Position numbers and translations under genes: made by a program | The notes under the pieces: generated by a model | Databases searched by the model: none | What the model was told of the DNA's origin: nothing | The model's input: only the letters and a program-made list of their open reading frames with translations | In this document: piece after piece, positions 43,039 to 50,952 of the stretch | Layout: each line of letters opens with the position of its first letter | How positions within the stretch are numbered: the first letter of the stretch is position 1 | NCBI GenBank assembly: GCA_963734685.1 | Contig: CAVTIC010000001.1 | Span: 620,001 to 684,000 of the forward strand | Direction of reading: 5' to 3' | Source of the DNA: JAOUEA01 sp963734685 | GTDB taxonomy: Bacteria > Actinomycetota > UBA4738 > HRBIN12 | DNA length: 64,000 nucleotides

Positions 43039-44703
43039 CTACGGCGTCGGCGAGACCGACGGGATCACCGACGACGTCTCCACCGGCGAGATCGCCGACG
43101 AGACCGCCGGAGACACGGAGGGCGTCACCGACGGCACCGTCGTCGGGGCGACCGAGGGCGACAGTGTCGGGCTGGCCGTCGGAACGGTCTCCGCGAACAG
43201 GGCCTCGTTCGAGACCGCCGGTTCGAACCGCACGATGCCGGCGCCGAGCGGCGGCACCGATAGCACGGTGCATCCGGTGCCCCTGGAACCGGGTGTGCAC
43301 GTCGCCGCGGAGCGATCGCCGACCGTGACCAGCACGGTGAGGTAGCGAGCTCCGCGGTCCAGCGCCATCGCGTCGGTCACGAGCGCCTGCCCCGACGAAT
43401 CACCGGTGGCCGTGACACGGCCGATCAGGATGCCCTCGGCGTCTTCGCTCGAGAACTGCCGCATCTCGACCGCGACGAGGTCATCGGTAGCGATGTCACG
43501 TCCGTCCAGCTGCACCGTGGCCGTCACGACGCGGTTGCTGGCCGCGAAGGTCACGATCGGCGCCGGGACCGGCGGCTCGGCGTCGAGCACCGGGGGCACG
43601 ACCGCGGCGGCCACGGCGAGGGCGAAGATGCCGGCCGACAGGAGGGTCGTGGTCGAGAGGAGCTGCGTTCGGCTCGCGTAGTGACGACGAAGCACGTAGG
43701 TGTCGTTCGCGTTGCCCTCCGCGTCGCCACGCCCGAGCATGCTCACGAGCCCGATCGCGAAGGCGGCAACGCCGATCGTGATGGCGAAGGCGAGCCACCC
43801 CGGAGTCTCCCGCACCGCCTGGGCGAGCGCTCCCGAGGCCCATGTGAGGCCCACCGCGAGGGCGGCGACCACGAGCTCGGCGATCAACACCGCCTTGAGT
43901 CGCCGCTCGGCCCGGTTCGTGGGCATGGGTGGCACGAGGTCCGCGCCGGCCGCGTCCTCGAGCGCCACGTCCCATCCGACCGCCGGAGTGCCGAGCACCT
44001 GCTCGGGCTCATGGTTCCCCGTGCCGGTGAACACCACGCGGTGATGCGTGAGCGGGTCGCCCACGGGCGTGGGGCATTCGACGACCACGCGCCAGGGCCC
44101 GGTGCGCTCGGAGCGGGGCGCGGTCACGGTCGAGGTGCCCTGGATCGCGCGGACGATCGAGTCCTCGTCGGGCGCGGCGTCGGCGATGCGCGCCGAGAGC
44201 TCCATGATCGGGAAGACGCCCTGAGGCAGCACCCTCGCGCGCTGGACCTGCTCGAGCTGCGTGGTCGTCATCGTCTCGGTCGGTGCTGTCGCGGTCTGCG
44301 CGTCGGCGGCCGGCTCCACATCGGTGAGCACGACGACATCGTCGGCACCGCGGGCCGAGGCGTCGCCGCGATCGAGCATCGTCGCGACCGACGTGTCGGA
44401 GCGGCGGAGCTCGTCCATCTCGTAGAGACCCGGCACCCGGTCGGCGGACCCGGCCACGAGCACGACGGGGGCGTCGACCGGCGCCGTGGTGCCCGTCAGC
44501 ACCCGGCGCACTGCGGCGAGGCGGTCGACCGGGTCGGCGGTGCGGATCGCGCGCACCCTCGCCATCACGTCGTCGGTCGAGGCGAGGTAGGTGGACTCGC
44601 GGGGCACGAACTCCCGCTCCAGACGAACCTGAGCGGTGACGTCGACGGCCTGGGCGCGGCCTTTCCGCTCGTGTCCTGGGTGCACGCACAGATATCGGGA
44701 CAT
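43039..44703 (-). CDS. Unrecognised multi-TM protein with Cys/His N-terminus and Ser/Thr/Pro tail
   Basis: I do not recognise this 554-residue protein. Residues 1-~260 look cytosolic, with MSRYLCVHPGHERKGRAQAV (Cys-His-His cluster), a VVLVAGSADRVPGLYEMDEL segment and several charged helices. Four hydrophobic helices follow (~275-300, ~305-330, and a pair around 355-395), separated by the loop DAEGNANDTYVLRRHYASR. An extracellular beta-rich domain (~400-510) contains one disulfide-like pair (CTPGSRGTGC). The last ~50 residues repeat short Ser/Thr/Pro/Val units (SPTLSPSVAPTTVPSVTPSV), likely glycosylated or a wall spacer. ATG 44703 follows GAAAGAGAGG. A nearby palindrome cluster suggests regulated expression. 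Confidence 0.7.
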   Translation of the reverse strand: MSRYLCVHPGHERKGRAQAVDVTAQVRLEREFVPRESTYLASTDDVMARVRAIRTADPVDRLAAVRRVLTGTTAPVDAPVVLVAGSADRVPGLYEMDELRRSDTSVATMLDRGDASARGADDVVVLTDVEPAADAQTATAPTETMTTTQLEQVQRARVLPQGVFPIMELSARIADAAPDEDSIVRAIQGTSTVTAPRSERTGPWRVVVECPTPVGDPLTHHRVVFTGTGNHEPEQVLGTPAVGWDVALEDAAGADLVPPMPTNRAERRLKAVLIAELVVAALAVGLTWASGALAQAVRETPGWLAFAITIGVAAFAIGLVSMLGRGDAEGNANDTYVLRRHYASRTQLLSTTTLLSAGIFALAVAAAVVPPVLDAEPPVPAPIVTFAASNRVVTATVQLDGRDIATDDLVAVEMRQFSSEDAEGILIGRVTATGDSSGQALVTDAMALDRGARYLTVLVTVGDRSAATCTPGSRGTGCTVLSVPPLGAGIVRFEPAVSNEALFAETVPTASPTLSPSVAPTTVPSVTPSVSPAVSSAISPVETSSVIPSVSPTP

Positions 44704-44808
44704 CGGGGCCTCTCTTTCCGTCGGGCGCGGCGGTTCGGCGCTCATGAGGCGCCGAGCCCGCACCCGGTCGGCTCGTACGCTAACGGGTTGCGAGGCAGCG
44801 GAACAGTC

Positions 44809-44852
44809 CCCCTCCGTACGGAGGGGATGAAATGAGACCTTCGGCCTAGGTC
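44809..44852. promoter_or_regulatory. 18-bp palindrome and adjacent inverted repeat in a 218-bp divergent region
   Basis: CCCCTCCGTACGGAGGGG (44809-44826) is a perfect palindrome. Ten bases later GACCT (44836-44840) and AGGTC (44848-44852) form a second inverted repeat. Both sit between the unknown membrane protein and the GNAT gene. A stress-type regulator binding here is possible; the regulator is not identifiable. Confidence 0.5.
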
Positions 44853-44921
44853 CTTCGGGGAAGCCGGAGCCCGTGGCGGTCACCTGGTGAACGCTGACGG
44901 GCCGGTAGTCTCGCGGGCCGG

Positions 44922-45737
44922 ATGCCTGCGCCCGACCGGCCATTGCTGCGCCGCATCGACGAGTACCTCGACGCCGTACCTCGCGCGGCCGTCAGGGTCG
45001 AGACGATCGGCCCGTTCACCCTCTTCCTGAACGAGGGTCACGGCTGGCGTTACTACGCGCGCCCGACTCCCGGCGCGACGGGTATCACTGTCGACGACGT
45101 GCGGGTGGTCCGCGAACGACAGCGCTCGCTCTCGCAGCCGGAAGCGTTCGAATGGATCGTCGAGCTCTCGCCCGATGTCGGCGAGGCGGTCGGACGCGAT
45201 CGGATGCGGGTCGTGACCCACCCGATGATGGTGCTGTCGCCGGAGGACTTCACGCCGCGAGCACCGCTCGAGGGTGCAGCGATCTCGATCATCGGGCCCG
45301 ACGACGACCTGGCGGCCGTCAACGCCGTCGCCGAGATCGCGTTCCGCAACCCGGGCACCGCGGTCAGCGAACCCGGCGTCGCCGATGCGACAGAGGCGGC
45401 GAGGGCTCAGAACGCCGACACGCTGGCGTTCCAACGTCGCCGCATGCTGGCCGGACTCACGGTCAACGCAGCCGCTCGAGTCGGCGGTGTGATCGCGGCG
45501 GTGGGTGGACACCAGCCGCTCGACGGCGCGACCGAGATCGTCGGTGTGGCCACGCTGCCCGCCTTCCGCCGGCGGGGCCTCGGCGCCGCGGTGACCGGAG
45601 CGCTCGTCGCGGACGCCATCGACCGCGGCGTCGAGACGATCTGTCTGTCGGCCGACGATGACGACGTGGCGAGGGTCTACGCCGGTCTCGGCTTCCGACG
45701 GGTCGGCACCACGGGCGCGGCCGCACCCAGGGCCTGA
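44922..45737 (+). CDS. GNAT-family N-acetyltransferase
   Basis: This 271-residue protein has a variable N-terminal half (1-~125) and a GNAT domain (~130-265). The acetyl-CoA loop reads LPAFRRRGLGAAVTGALVAD (R/Q-x-x-G-x-G/A type) and the strand after it CLSADDDDVARVYAGLGFRR. The N-terminal half resembles a degenerate second GNAT repeat. The substrate is not predictable. It converges with the ABC permease gene. Confidence 0.85.
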   Translation: MPAPDRPLLRRIDEYLDAVPRAAVRVETIGPFTLFLNEGHGWRYYARPTPGATGITVDDVRVVRERQRSLSQPEAFEWIVELSPDVGEAVGRDRMRVVTHPMMVLSPEDFTPRAPLEGAAISIIGPDDDLAAVNAVAEIAFRNPGTAVSEPGVADATEAARAQNADTLAFQRRRMLAGLTVNAAARVGGVIAAVGGHQPLDGATEIVGVATLPAFRRRGLGAAVTGALVADAIDRGVETICLSADDDDVARVYAGLGFRRVGTTGAAAPRA

Positions 45738-45788
45738 GGCTCGAGGGGACGTGAGCCGAGGGGGAACATCGGGATCCCACCCTCGGAC

Positions 45789-46545
45789 TCACTCCACGTC
45801 GCGGCGGAGCGTGACGGCGAGTCCCACGCCCAGCGCCACGCCCACGTAGGCGATCATCAGCAGCGCCCCGACGCCGGGCGTGAAGAGGTCCGGTGTCTGC
45901 TGACCCAGGGAACTCGCGACACCCGTGAACGGCAGCCACCGGACCGCGTCGGGCACGAGCGCGCCGACGAGCGGCTCCACCACCAGCGACCAACCCAGCA
46001 CGCCGATGATCGCGATCAGCTGGCTGCGCAGCGCTGCCCCGGCTGCGGCACCGATCGCACCGGAGAACGCACACGAGACGCCGACCGCCCCCACGGCCCA
46101 GTGCCACGGAGGCACCGACCGGGATCGCCTCGCCGCGAGCGGCGAACTGCACGGCGACCGTGACGAGCGGGATCAGCCCGCCGATCAGGCCGAACGCGAA
46201 CCCCGCCACGCCGGACCCCATCACCTTGGCCACGATCACTGGCCAGCGGGTCGGGGTGGCGAGGAACGTACCGGCGAGCGTGCGGTGCCGGTGCTCGTTC
46301 GTCATCGCTGTCGCACCGAGCACCAAGGCGAAGACGCCGGCGACGGAGCCCGAGTAGACGAAGTCGCGGACGTCCTCGAGGGTCGTGATCGGGGTCAGGC
46401 CCGCCTGCGCGGCCTCGGCGCTGCCGGCGACGACGAGTGTGGCGACCGCACCGAGCGTCACCAGGCCCACCGCGCCGAGCAGCAGACCGATCCACAGGCG
46501 CGTCGTCCGCACCTTGGCCACCTCGACACGGATGAGGCGGATCAC
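45789..46545 (-). CDS. ABC-2-type transporter permease, with +1 frameshift
   Basis: The N-terminal part (MIRLIRVEVAKVRTTRLWIG, about three membrane helices including VYSGSVAGVFALVLGATAMT and the conserved TNEHRHRTLAGTFLATPTRW) breaks after GEAIPVG. In the next frame it continues PPWHWAVGAVGVSCAFSGAI, GAAAGAALRSQLIAIIGVLG and GVGALLMIAYVGVALGVGLA. One extra base near 46112 explains the break. The repaired ~251-residue protein is a typical six-helix exporter subunit. Its start lies 9 bp after the ATPase gene, its partner. Confidence 0.85.
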
Positions 46546-46554
46546 GTCGACCCC

Positions 46555-47532
46555 TCAGGCGGCCGGCCGGGCGGCGCGCTCCGGGGGCGGAGGGATCGGC
46601 GGCGGGCCGCCCTCCTCCGTGCCGCCCGTGAGCCGCAGGAAGGCCTCTTCGAGTGTGGCCTCCCGGCGTCGAAGCTCGTGCAGCACGAAGGCCTCGCGCG
46701 CCGCGATCTCGCCCACCTGTTCGATCGAGATGCCGGTCACCGAGAGGGTGTCGACGTCGCGCGCGACCGCGGCGCCTGCCGCCTCGAGGGCTGCGGCGAG
46801 GCCCGCCCCGTCAGGAGATCGAACGACCACGTCGTGGGCCACCGATGACGTGATGGCCTCCACCGGCCCCTCGACGACCAGCCGCCCGTGGTCGATCACC
46901 ACGAGGCGGTCGACCGTCTGCGACATCTCGGCGAGCAGGTGGCTGGAGACGAAGACCGTCCGGCCTGCATCGGCGAACGCGCGGAGGAACTCGCGCAGCC
47001 ACGCGACGCCGGCCGGGTCGAGCCCGTTGCCCGGCTCGTCGAGCACGAGCACCTCGGGGTCGCCGAGCAGCGCGGTCGCGAGTCCCAGCCGTTGGCGCAT
47101 GCCGCTCGAGTAGCCACCGATCCTGCGGTCGGCGTAGTCGCGCATCGCCACCTGGTCGAGCACGGCGTCCACCCGCGTCGTCGCGAGCGAGCCAGACATC
47201 GCAGCGATGCGCAGATGATCCCGGCCGGAGCGTCCCGGGTGGAACCCGGTGGTCTCGAGCAAGGCCCCGACCCGCGAGGCGGGGCGATCCAACGCCGCGT
47301 ACGGCACTCCCAGGACCCGCGCCTGGCCTTCGGTCGGAGCGGCGAGCCCGAGCAGCACCCGCATCGTGGTGGTCTTCCCGGCGCCGTTGGGACCGAGGAA
47401 CCCGGTCACCTGCCCGCGTGGCACGGAGAACGACAACGCCTGCACCGCCTCCACCGGGCCGAAGCGTTTCGACAGACCGAGGACCTCGAGGGCGGGCCCC
47501 GTCCGCTCGCCGGTGAACGTGGAGCCGTTCAC
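46555..47532 (-). CDS. ABC transporter ATP-binding protein (drug-exporter type)
   Basis: This 325-residue protein has Walker A LGPNGAGKTTTMRVL, a Q-loop region ETTGFHPGRSGRDHLR, signature YSSGMRQRLGLATALL, Walker B VLVLDEPGNGLDPAG and the switch His in VSSHLLAEM. The C-terminal extension (~215-325) with DTLSVTGISIEQVGEIAARE and a Pro-rich tail is typical of DrrA-like ATPases. GTG 47532 overlaps the stop of the methyltransferase as GTGA. It forms an exporter with the permease behind it. Confidence 0.93.
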   Translation of the reverse strand: MNGSTFTGERTGPALEVLGLSKRFGPVEAVQALSFSVPRGQVTGFLGPNGAGKTTTMRVLLGLAAPTEGQARVLGVPYAALDRPASRVGALLETTGFHPGRSGRDHLRIAAMSGSLATTRVDAVLDQVAMRDYADRRIGGYSSGMRQRLGLATALLGDPEVLVLDEPGNGLDPAGVAWLREFLRAFADAGRTVFVSSHLLAEMSQTVDRLVVIDHGRLVVEGPVEAITSSVAHDVVVRSPDGAGLAAALEAAGAAVARDVDTLSVTGISIEQVGEIAAREAFVLHELRRREATLEEAFLRLTGGTEEGGPPPIPPPPERAARPAA

Positions 47533-48128
47533 ACCCGGAGGAACGTCGCCAGCCACGCCTGTACCTCGCCGGCCTCGAGGTTGGTCTCGAACGACGCAGG
47601 GACGATCTCCCGCTCCTCCCATCCGCCGCCGAACGACGCCCGGAGCTCGCGCTCGCTCACGCGCCTCGGTCCCCAACCGGACGGTTCGCGGTCGCTGAAG
47701 CAGAGCAGGAAGAGTTCCCCGCCCGGCTCGAGGGCCGCATGCACGCTCGCTGCGTAGACCGGTCGCTCGTGATCGTCGAGGACGTGGAACAAGCCGCAGT
47801 CCAGCGCCGAGGCGAACTTCCTCCCGAGGCCTTCGAGTGCGAACACGTCGGCCACGAGGAACTCGGCACCGACGAGCGCACGATCGCGTGCCTTGTTCAT
47901 CGCCTTGCCGATCGCGCGGGGTGACGCGTCGATGCCGAGCACCGCCATCCCGCTGCCCGCGAGGGCGAGCGCGTTCTCCCCCGTGCCGCAACCGGCGTCG
48001 AGCACGGGCGAGCGGAACGCGCCGCGCTCGGCGAGCCGAAGCACCTCTCGCTGAGGGCGGCCGATGTCCCAGGGCGGCACACCGACGTACGCGTCATCGA
48101 AGCCGCGCTCGGAGGGTCGTGAGGCCAT
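47529..48128 (-). CDS. Class I SAM-dependent methyltransferase
   Basis: This 199-residue protein has the start FDDAYVGVPPWDIGRPQREV, SAM motif SPVLDAGCGTGENALALA, VLGIDASPRAIGKAMNKARD and FASALDCGLFHVLDD. It resembles the thiopurine/tellurite-type small methyltransferases (TPMT/TehB-like). ATG 48128 is favoured over an in-frame GTG 12 nt upstream. It is first gene of a coupled methyltransferase-ABC exporter unit, which may detoxify and export one compound. Confidence 0.85.
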   Translation of the reverse strand: MASRPSERGFDDAYVGVPPWDIGRPQREVLRLAERGAFRSPVLDAGCGTGENALALAGSGMAVLGIDASPRAIGKAMNKARDRALVGAEFLVADVFALEGLGRKFASALDCGLFHVLDDHERPVYAASVHAALEPGGELFLLCFSDREPSGWGPRRVSERELRASFGGGWEEREIVPASFETNLEAGEVQAWLATFLRV

Positions 48129-48204
48129 GGAACCGCCCACCCTAGCCGCTCGAGGGCGCCGGGGCGATACGGTGTCGGCTCGAGGGCCGACGCGGGGGAA
48201 GGCG

Positions 48205-48585
48205 ATGATCGACGAGCGGTACGAGCAGGGGCGGGAGCGATTCCTCGAAGTGCACGACGAGAAGGCGCTGGCGGCGGTGGAGGGTCTCGGAGACCTCGGC
48301 CGGATGATCGTCGAGACGGTGTACGGGGGCGTCTACGCCCGGCCCGGCCTGTCGATCAGGGACCGAGAGCTGGCCGCCGTGACGGCGCTCGTCGCGCTCG
48401 GTCGTTCCTCGCAGCTGCCCCAGCACCTGCGAGCGTCGCTGAAGGCCGGCATCACCACCGACGAGTTGAGCGAGGTGATCATGCAGACCGCCACGATCGC
48501 GGGCTTCCCTCCCGCGATGAACGCGATGGCCACGCTGAGGACGATCGCAGCCGAACACGAGCGCTCCGGCGGAGAGGGAAGCTGA
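48205..48585 (+). CDS. Carboxymuconolactone-decarboxylase/AhpD-like protein
   Basis: This 126-residue helical protein reads IVETVYGGVYARPGLSIRDR then ELAAVTALVALGRSSQLPQH, with ITTDELSEVIMQTATIAGFP and NAMATLR. This matches the CMD family. The redox CxxC of AhpD is absent, so it is closer to gamma-carboxymuconolactone decarboxylases. ATG 48205 follows GGGGGAAGG. The next gene starts 2 bp after its stop. Confidence 0.85.
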   Translation: MIDERYEQGRERFLEVHDEKALAAVEGLGDLGRMIVETVYGGVYARPGLSIRDRELAAVTALVALGRSSQLPQHLRASLKAGITTDELSEVIMQTATIAGFPPAMNAMATLRTIAAEHERSGGEGS

Positions 48586-48587
48586 CG

Positions 48588-48944
48588 ATGCCGGTGATCG
48601 ACATCTGGGCCCTCCCGCCGAGGTCGACGGTCGACGTACCGACCGCGCTCGCGCAGGTGACTGCCGAGGTGGCCGCGTTCCTGGATGAAGAGCCGCGCGG
48701 CACGTGGGCGATCTTCCACCCGATCCCCCCAGGGCACTATGCGGAAGGCGACGACGCGCCCGCCGTGCAGCCGGCCGAGACCCACCCGGCGATCGTGCGC
48801 GTGTTCGCGAACCGCGAGCCACGACTCGTGCCCGCCCTGCTGGAGACGACCGGTGGCGCCGTGGTCCGCGCGTTCGCGCTCGAGGAAGGCAACGTCTTCG
48901 TCCGGTTCGAGCCGGCGGACCCCGAACGCATGCACTGGGGCTGA
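48588..48944 (+). CDS. Small tautomerase-like protein with N-terminal proline
   Basis: This 118-residue protein starts MPVIDIWALPPRSTVDVPTA. After Met removal it exposes Pro1, the catalytic residue of the tautomerase superfamily, followed by a first beta strand. ALAQVTAEVAAFLDEEPRGT and WAIFHPIPPGHYAEGD fit the next helix and strand only loosely, so the assignment is tentative. It is tightly spaced after the carboxymuconolactone-decarboxylase-like gene, a pairing that would make sense in aromatic ring-fission chemistry. Confidence 0.55.
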   Translation: MPVIDIWALPPRSTVDVPTALAQVTAEVAAFLDEEPRGTWAIFHPIPPGHYAEGDDAPAVQPAETHPAIVRVFANREPRLVPALLETTGGAVVRAFALEEGNVFVRFEPADPERMHWG

Positions 48945-49029
48945 GCGCCGGGGGTCCCGTCCGCCCGGGGCCACACGACCGTCCTGGGTGCGATCGACCC
49001 GCCCCATGATGGGGATGGAGGTGAGCACG

Positions 49030-49314
49030 ATGGAGGAGGAGCGCGCGCACGACGACACCTTGCGGGACCGTGCGCTCGAGCGCATCGCGAAGAAACAGGA
49101 ATTCCATGCCCATCTGCTCGCGTACGTATTGGTGAACGGCCTGCTCGTGGGCATCTGGGCCGTGACGGGCGCGGGATTCTTCTGGCCGGTGTTCCCGCTG
49201 CTCGGGTGGGGCATCGGGATCGGGTTCCAGGCGTGGGACGCGTATCGCATCGGGGAGCCGACCGAACGCCAGATCCAGCGCGAGATGGAACATCTGCGCC
49301 ATCACCCCGCCTGA
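49030..49314 (+). CDS. 2TM-domain small membrane protein
   Basis: This 94-residue protein has a charged N-terminal helix RDRALERIAKKQEFHAHLLA then two membrane helices, LLAYVLVNGLLVGIWAVTG and FFWPVFPLLGWGIGIGFQAW, and a short basic end. This is the 2TM-domain pattern, often found next to or inside histidine kinases but also alone. ATG 49030 follows GGAGGTG by 6 nt; earlier ATGs are less likely. Confidence 0.8.
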   Translation: MEEERAHDDTLRDRALERIAKKQEFHAHLLAYVLVNGLLVGIWAVTGAGFFWPVFPLLGWGIGIGFQAWDAYRIGEPTERQIQREMEHLRHHPA

Positions 49315-49383
49315 GGGCGAGCATGGGCGTGACGAGGCTGGCCGTGACGTGGCCGCTCGGGGCGACGCTCGACCGGACGCCAC

Positions 49384-49395
49384 TATCCTGGACGG
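49384..49395 (+). promoter_or_regulatory. -10 element of a leaderless PAC2 transcript
   Basis: TATCCT (49384-49389) ends 6 nt before GTG 49396 with no Shine-Dalgarno between. No good -35 is seen. Consistent with a leaderless mRNA starting at the GTG. Confidence 0.45.
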
Positions 49396-50256
49396 GTGAG
49401 CCTCTTCCGGTTGCGTGAGGACGTCCCCGCACTGAGGGCGCCGGTGATGGTCGGAGCGTTCGACGGCTGGATCGACGCCGGCGGCGCCGCCTCGACGGCC
49501 GCCGAGCGTCTCGCCGACGGCGCGGAGACCATCGCGACCGCCGATCCCGACGCGTTGTTCGACTATCGCTCGCGTCGCCCGGTCCTCGACGTGGTCGACG
49601 GCACCTTGTCGCATCTCGCGTGGCCGGAGGTCGCGATCTCCCGACGCACCGAAGGCGGGCGCGACCTGCTCGTGCTGCACGGGCCCGAGCCCGACTTCCG
49701 ATGGCGGGAGATGGCCGACCACGTGATGGAGACGGCGGTGCGTCTGGGCGTCGTGCAGTGGGTCTCCCTCGGCTCGATCCCCGCCGCGGTCCCCCACACG
49801 CGGCCGGTCCACGTGTTCGGCACCGCCTCGTCCGAGGGCTTGCTTCGCGACGATGTGGAACAGGGGCCTCAGGGCCTGCTCCGTGTGCCGGCGGCCGCCC
49901 TCTCGGTCGTCGAGATGGCCGTCGCAGGTGCCGGCATCCCTACGGTCGGCTTCTACGCCCAGGTACCTCACTACGTCGGCGGGTCGTTCGCCGCCGGCGC
50001 GATCGGACTGCTCGAACAGCTCGGTCACCACCTCGCCGTCGACCTCTCGCTCGGCGACCTCCCCGACGAAGCCCTCGCGCAGCGGCAGCGGCTCGACGCC
50101 GCGGTCGGCGGGGACGATGACGCGCGCGAGTACCTCGAACGACTCGAGACGATCGCCGGCGACGAGCACGTGCCCTCGGGCGACGAGCTCGCCTCGGAGA
50201 TCGAGCGGTTCCTCCAGGGTGAAGCGGGCGGCGACGAGCCTCCCCGGCTCGCGTAG
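49396..50256 (+). CDS. PAC2-family protein (proteasome-assembly-chaperone-like)
   Basis: This 286-residue protein has VPALRAPVMVGAFDGWIDAG, the conserved strand GRDLLVLHGPEPDFRWREM, VQWVSLGSIPAAVPHTRPV and a C-terminal helical arm (DDDAREYLERLETIAGDEHV). The family is conserved across actinobacteria and resembles eukaryotic proteasome assembly chaperone 2. A link to the bacterial proteasome is suggested by distribution but not shown. Start GTG 49396 is supported by the -10 hexamer in front. Confidence 0.88.
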   Translation: MSLFRLREDVPALRAPVMVGAFDGWIDAGGAASTAAERLADGAETIATADPDALFDYRSRRPVLDVVDGTLSHLAWPEVAISRRTEGGRDLLVLHGPEPDFRWREMADHVMETAVRLGVVQWVSLGSIPAAVPHTRPVHVFGTASSEGLLRDDVEQGPQGLLRVPAAALSVVEMAVAGAGIPTVGFYAQVPHYVGGSFAAGAIGLLEQLGHHLAVDLSLGDLPDEALAQRQRLDAAVGGDDDAREYLERLETIAGDEHVPSGDELASEIERFLQGEAGGDEPPRLA

Positions 50257-50268
50257 GCGAGCGGTCGA

Positions 50269-50556
50269 TCAGACGCTCGTTCGCTCGTCGTGGGGCGTGG
50301 CCACGTGCTCGACCCTGATCGTGACACGGCTGACGAGCGCGGCGAGGGCGCCGATCGCTGCCACCACGGGGAACGCCATCACGCCGACCGCCCCGATCGC
50401 GGCCCCCGCGGTGAGCGGCACCTCGATCAGGACGTCGCCGTCTTCGCTCAGTAGCTGGATGCGGCTGACGTTGCCGTCGCGAACCAACTGCCGCACCGTC
50501 GCCACGACCTGGTCACCGGCGACCCTGAACTCCTCCCAGGTCGTCCGTTCGTCCAT
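50269..50556 (-). CDS. DUF4342-domain protein
   Basis: This 95-residue protein starts TTWEEFRVAGDQVVATVRQL then VRDGNVSRIQLLSEDGDVLI, followed by one hydrophobic helix (~55-80, AAIGAVGVMAFPVVAAIGAL). This is the DUF4342 pattern, in which an N-terminal UBA-like helix bundle precedes a membrane helix. ATG 50556 follows GAAGGAGGTG. Role unknown. Confidence 0.82.
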   Translation of the reverse strand: MDERTTWEEFRVAGDQVVATVRQLVRDGNVSRIQLLSEDGDVLIEVPLTAGAAIGAVGVMAFPVVAAIGALAALVSRVTIRVEHVATPHDERTSV

Positions 50557-50659
50557 GAGGACACCTCCTTCGACACGTGCCACCTTCCCACGGTCGCGTC
50601 GCCGGTCTCCCGGTCCACAGACCCGCTGCCGACGGGACCGGCCGGGCTGGACGGAACCC

Positions 50660-50684
50660 ATGCATCGGTGGCGCAGCGATGCAT
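50660..50684. repeat. Inverted repeat upstream of the cobalamin riboswitch
   Basis: ATGCATCG (50660-50667) and CGATGCAT (50677-50684) are separated by 9 nt. They lie in the promoter region of the riboswitch transcript, just before a TTAGCG hexamer that may be its -10. Could be an operator. Confidence 0.4.
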
Positions 50685-50699
50685 ACGTCTGTTAGCGTC

Positions 50700-50815
50700 G
50701 CTCCCACATCCGCGTCACGCAGGCGAAGCCGGTCGGATTCCGGCGCTGTCCCGCAACTGTAGGTCCACCCGAGGCCATGGGGCCCGACGGGCGGACGAGC
50801 CAGGCCGCCCTGGGC
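50700..50815 (+). promoter_or_regulatory. Cobalamin riboswitch
   Basis: The conserved core is clear: GAAGCCGGTCGGATTCCGG, then CGCTGTCCCGCAACTGTAGG (50743-50763), and the B12 box GAGCCAGGCCGCCCTGGG around 50797-50815. These correspond to the J3/4-P6 core and the 3' AGCCAGG element of the RF00174 class. The sequence between B12 box and the ATG at 50953 is very GC-rich and can form alternative stems that could hide the Shine-Dalgarno (GGGAAGGAG at 50937-50945). When adenosyl- or other cobalamin is plentiful, the downstream uptake operon should be off. Confidence 0.92.
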
Positions 50816-50952
50816 GACGCGAGGCTGAACGCTCCCTCGAGGTTCGGGGAGGTCGGCCGCCGGGCGCCTGAGCGGGCCCCGCGCCTTCCTTCCCTCCTCG
50901 GAACCGGGACGTTCCGACAGGGCGCGAGGACGCCCGGGAAGGAGTCGCCCAC

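Noticed and set aside
44761..44921. A riboswitch between the unknown membrane protein and the GNAT gene
   Set aside because: The palindrome and inverted repeat do not match the conserved core of any riboswitch class I know; treated as DNA-binding sites instead.
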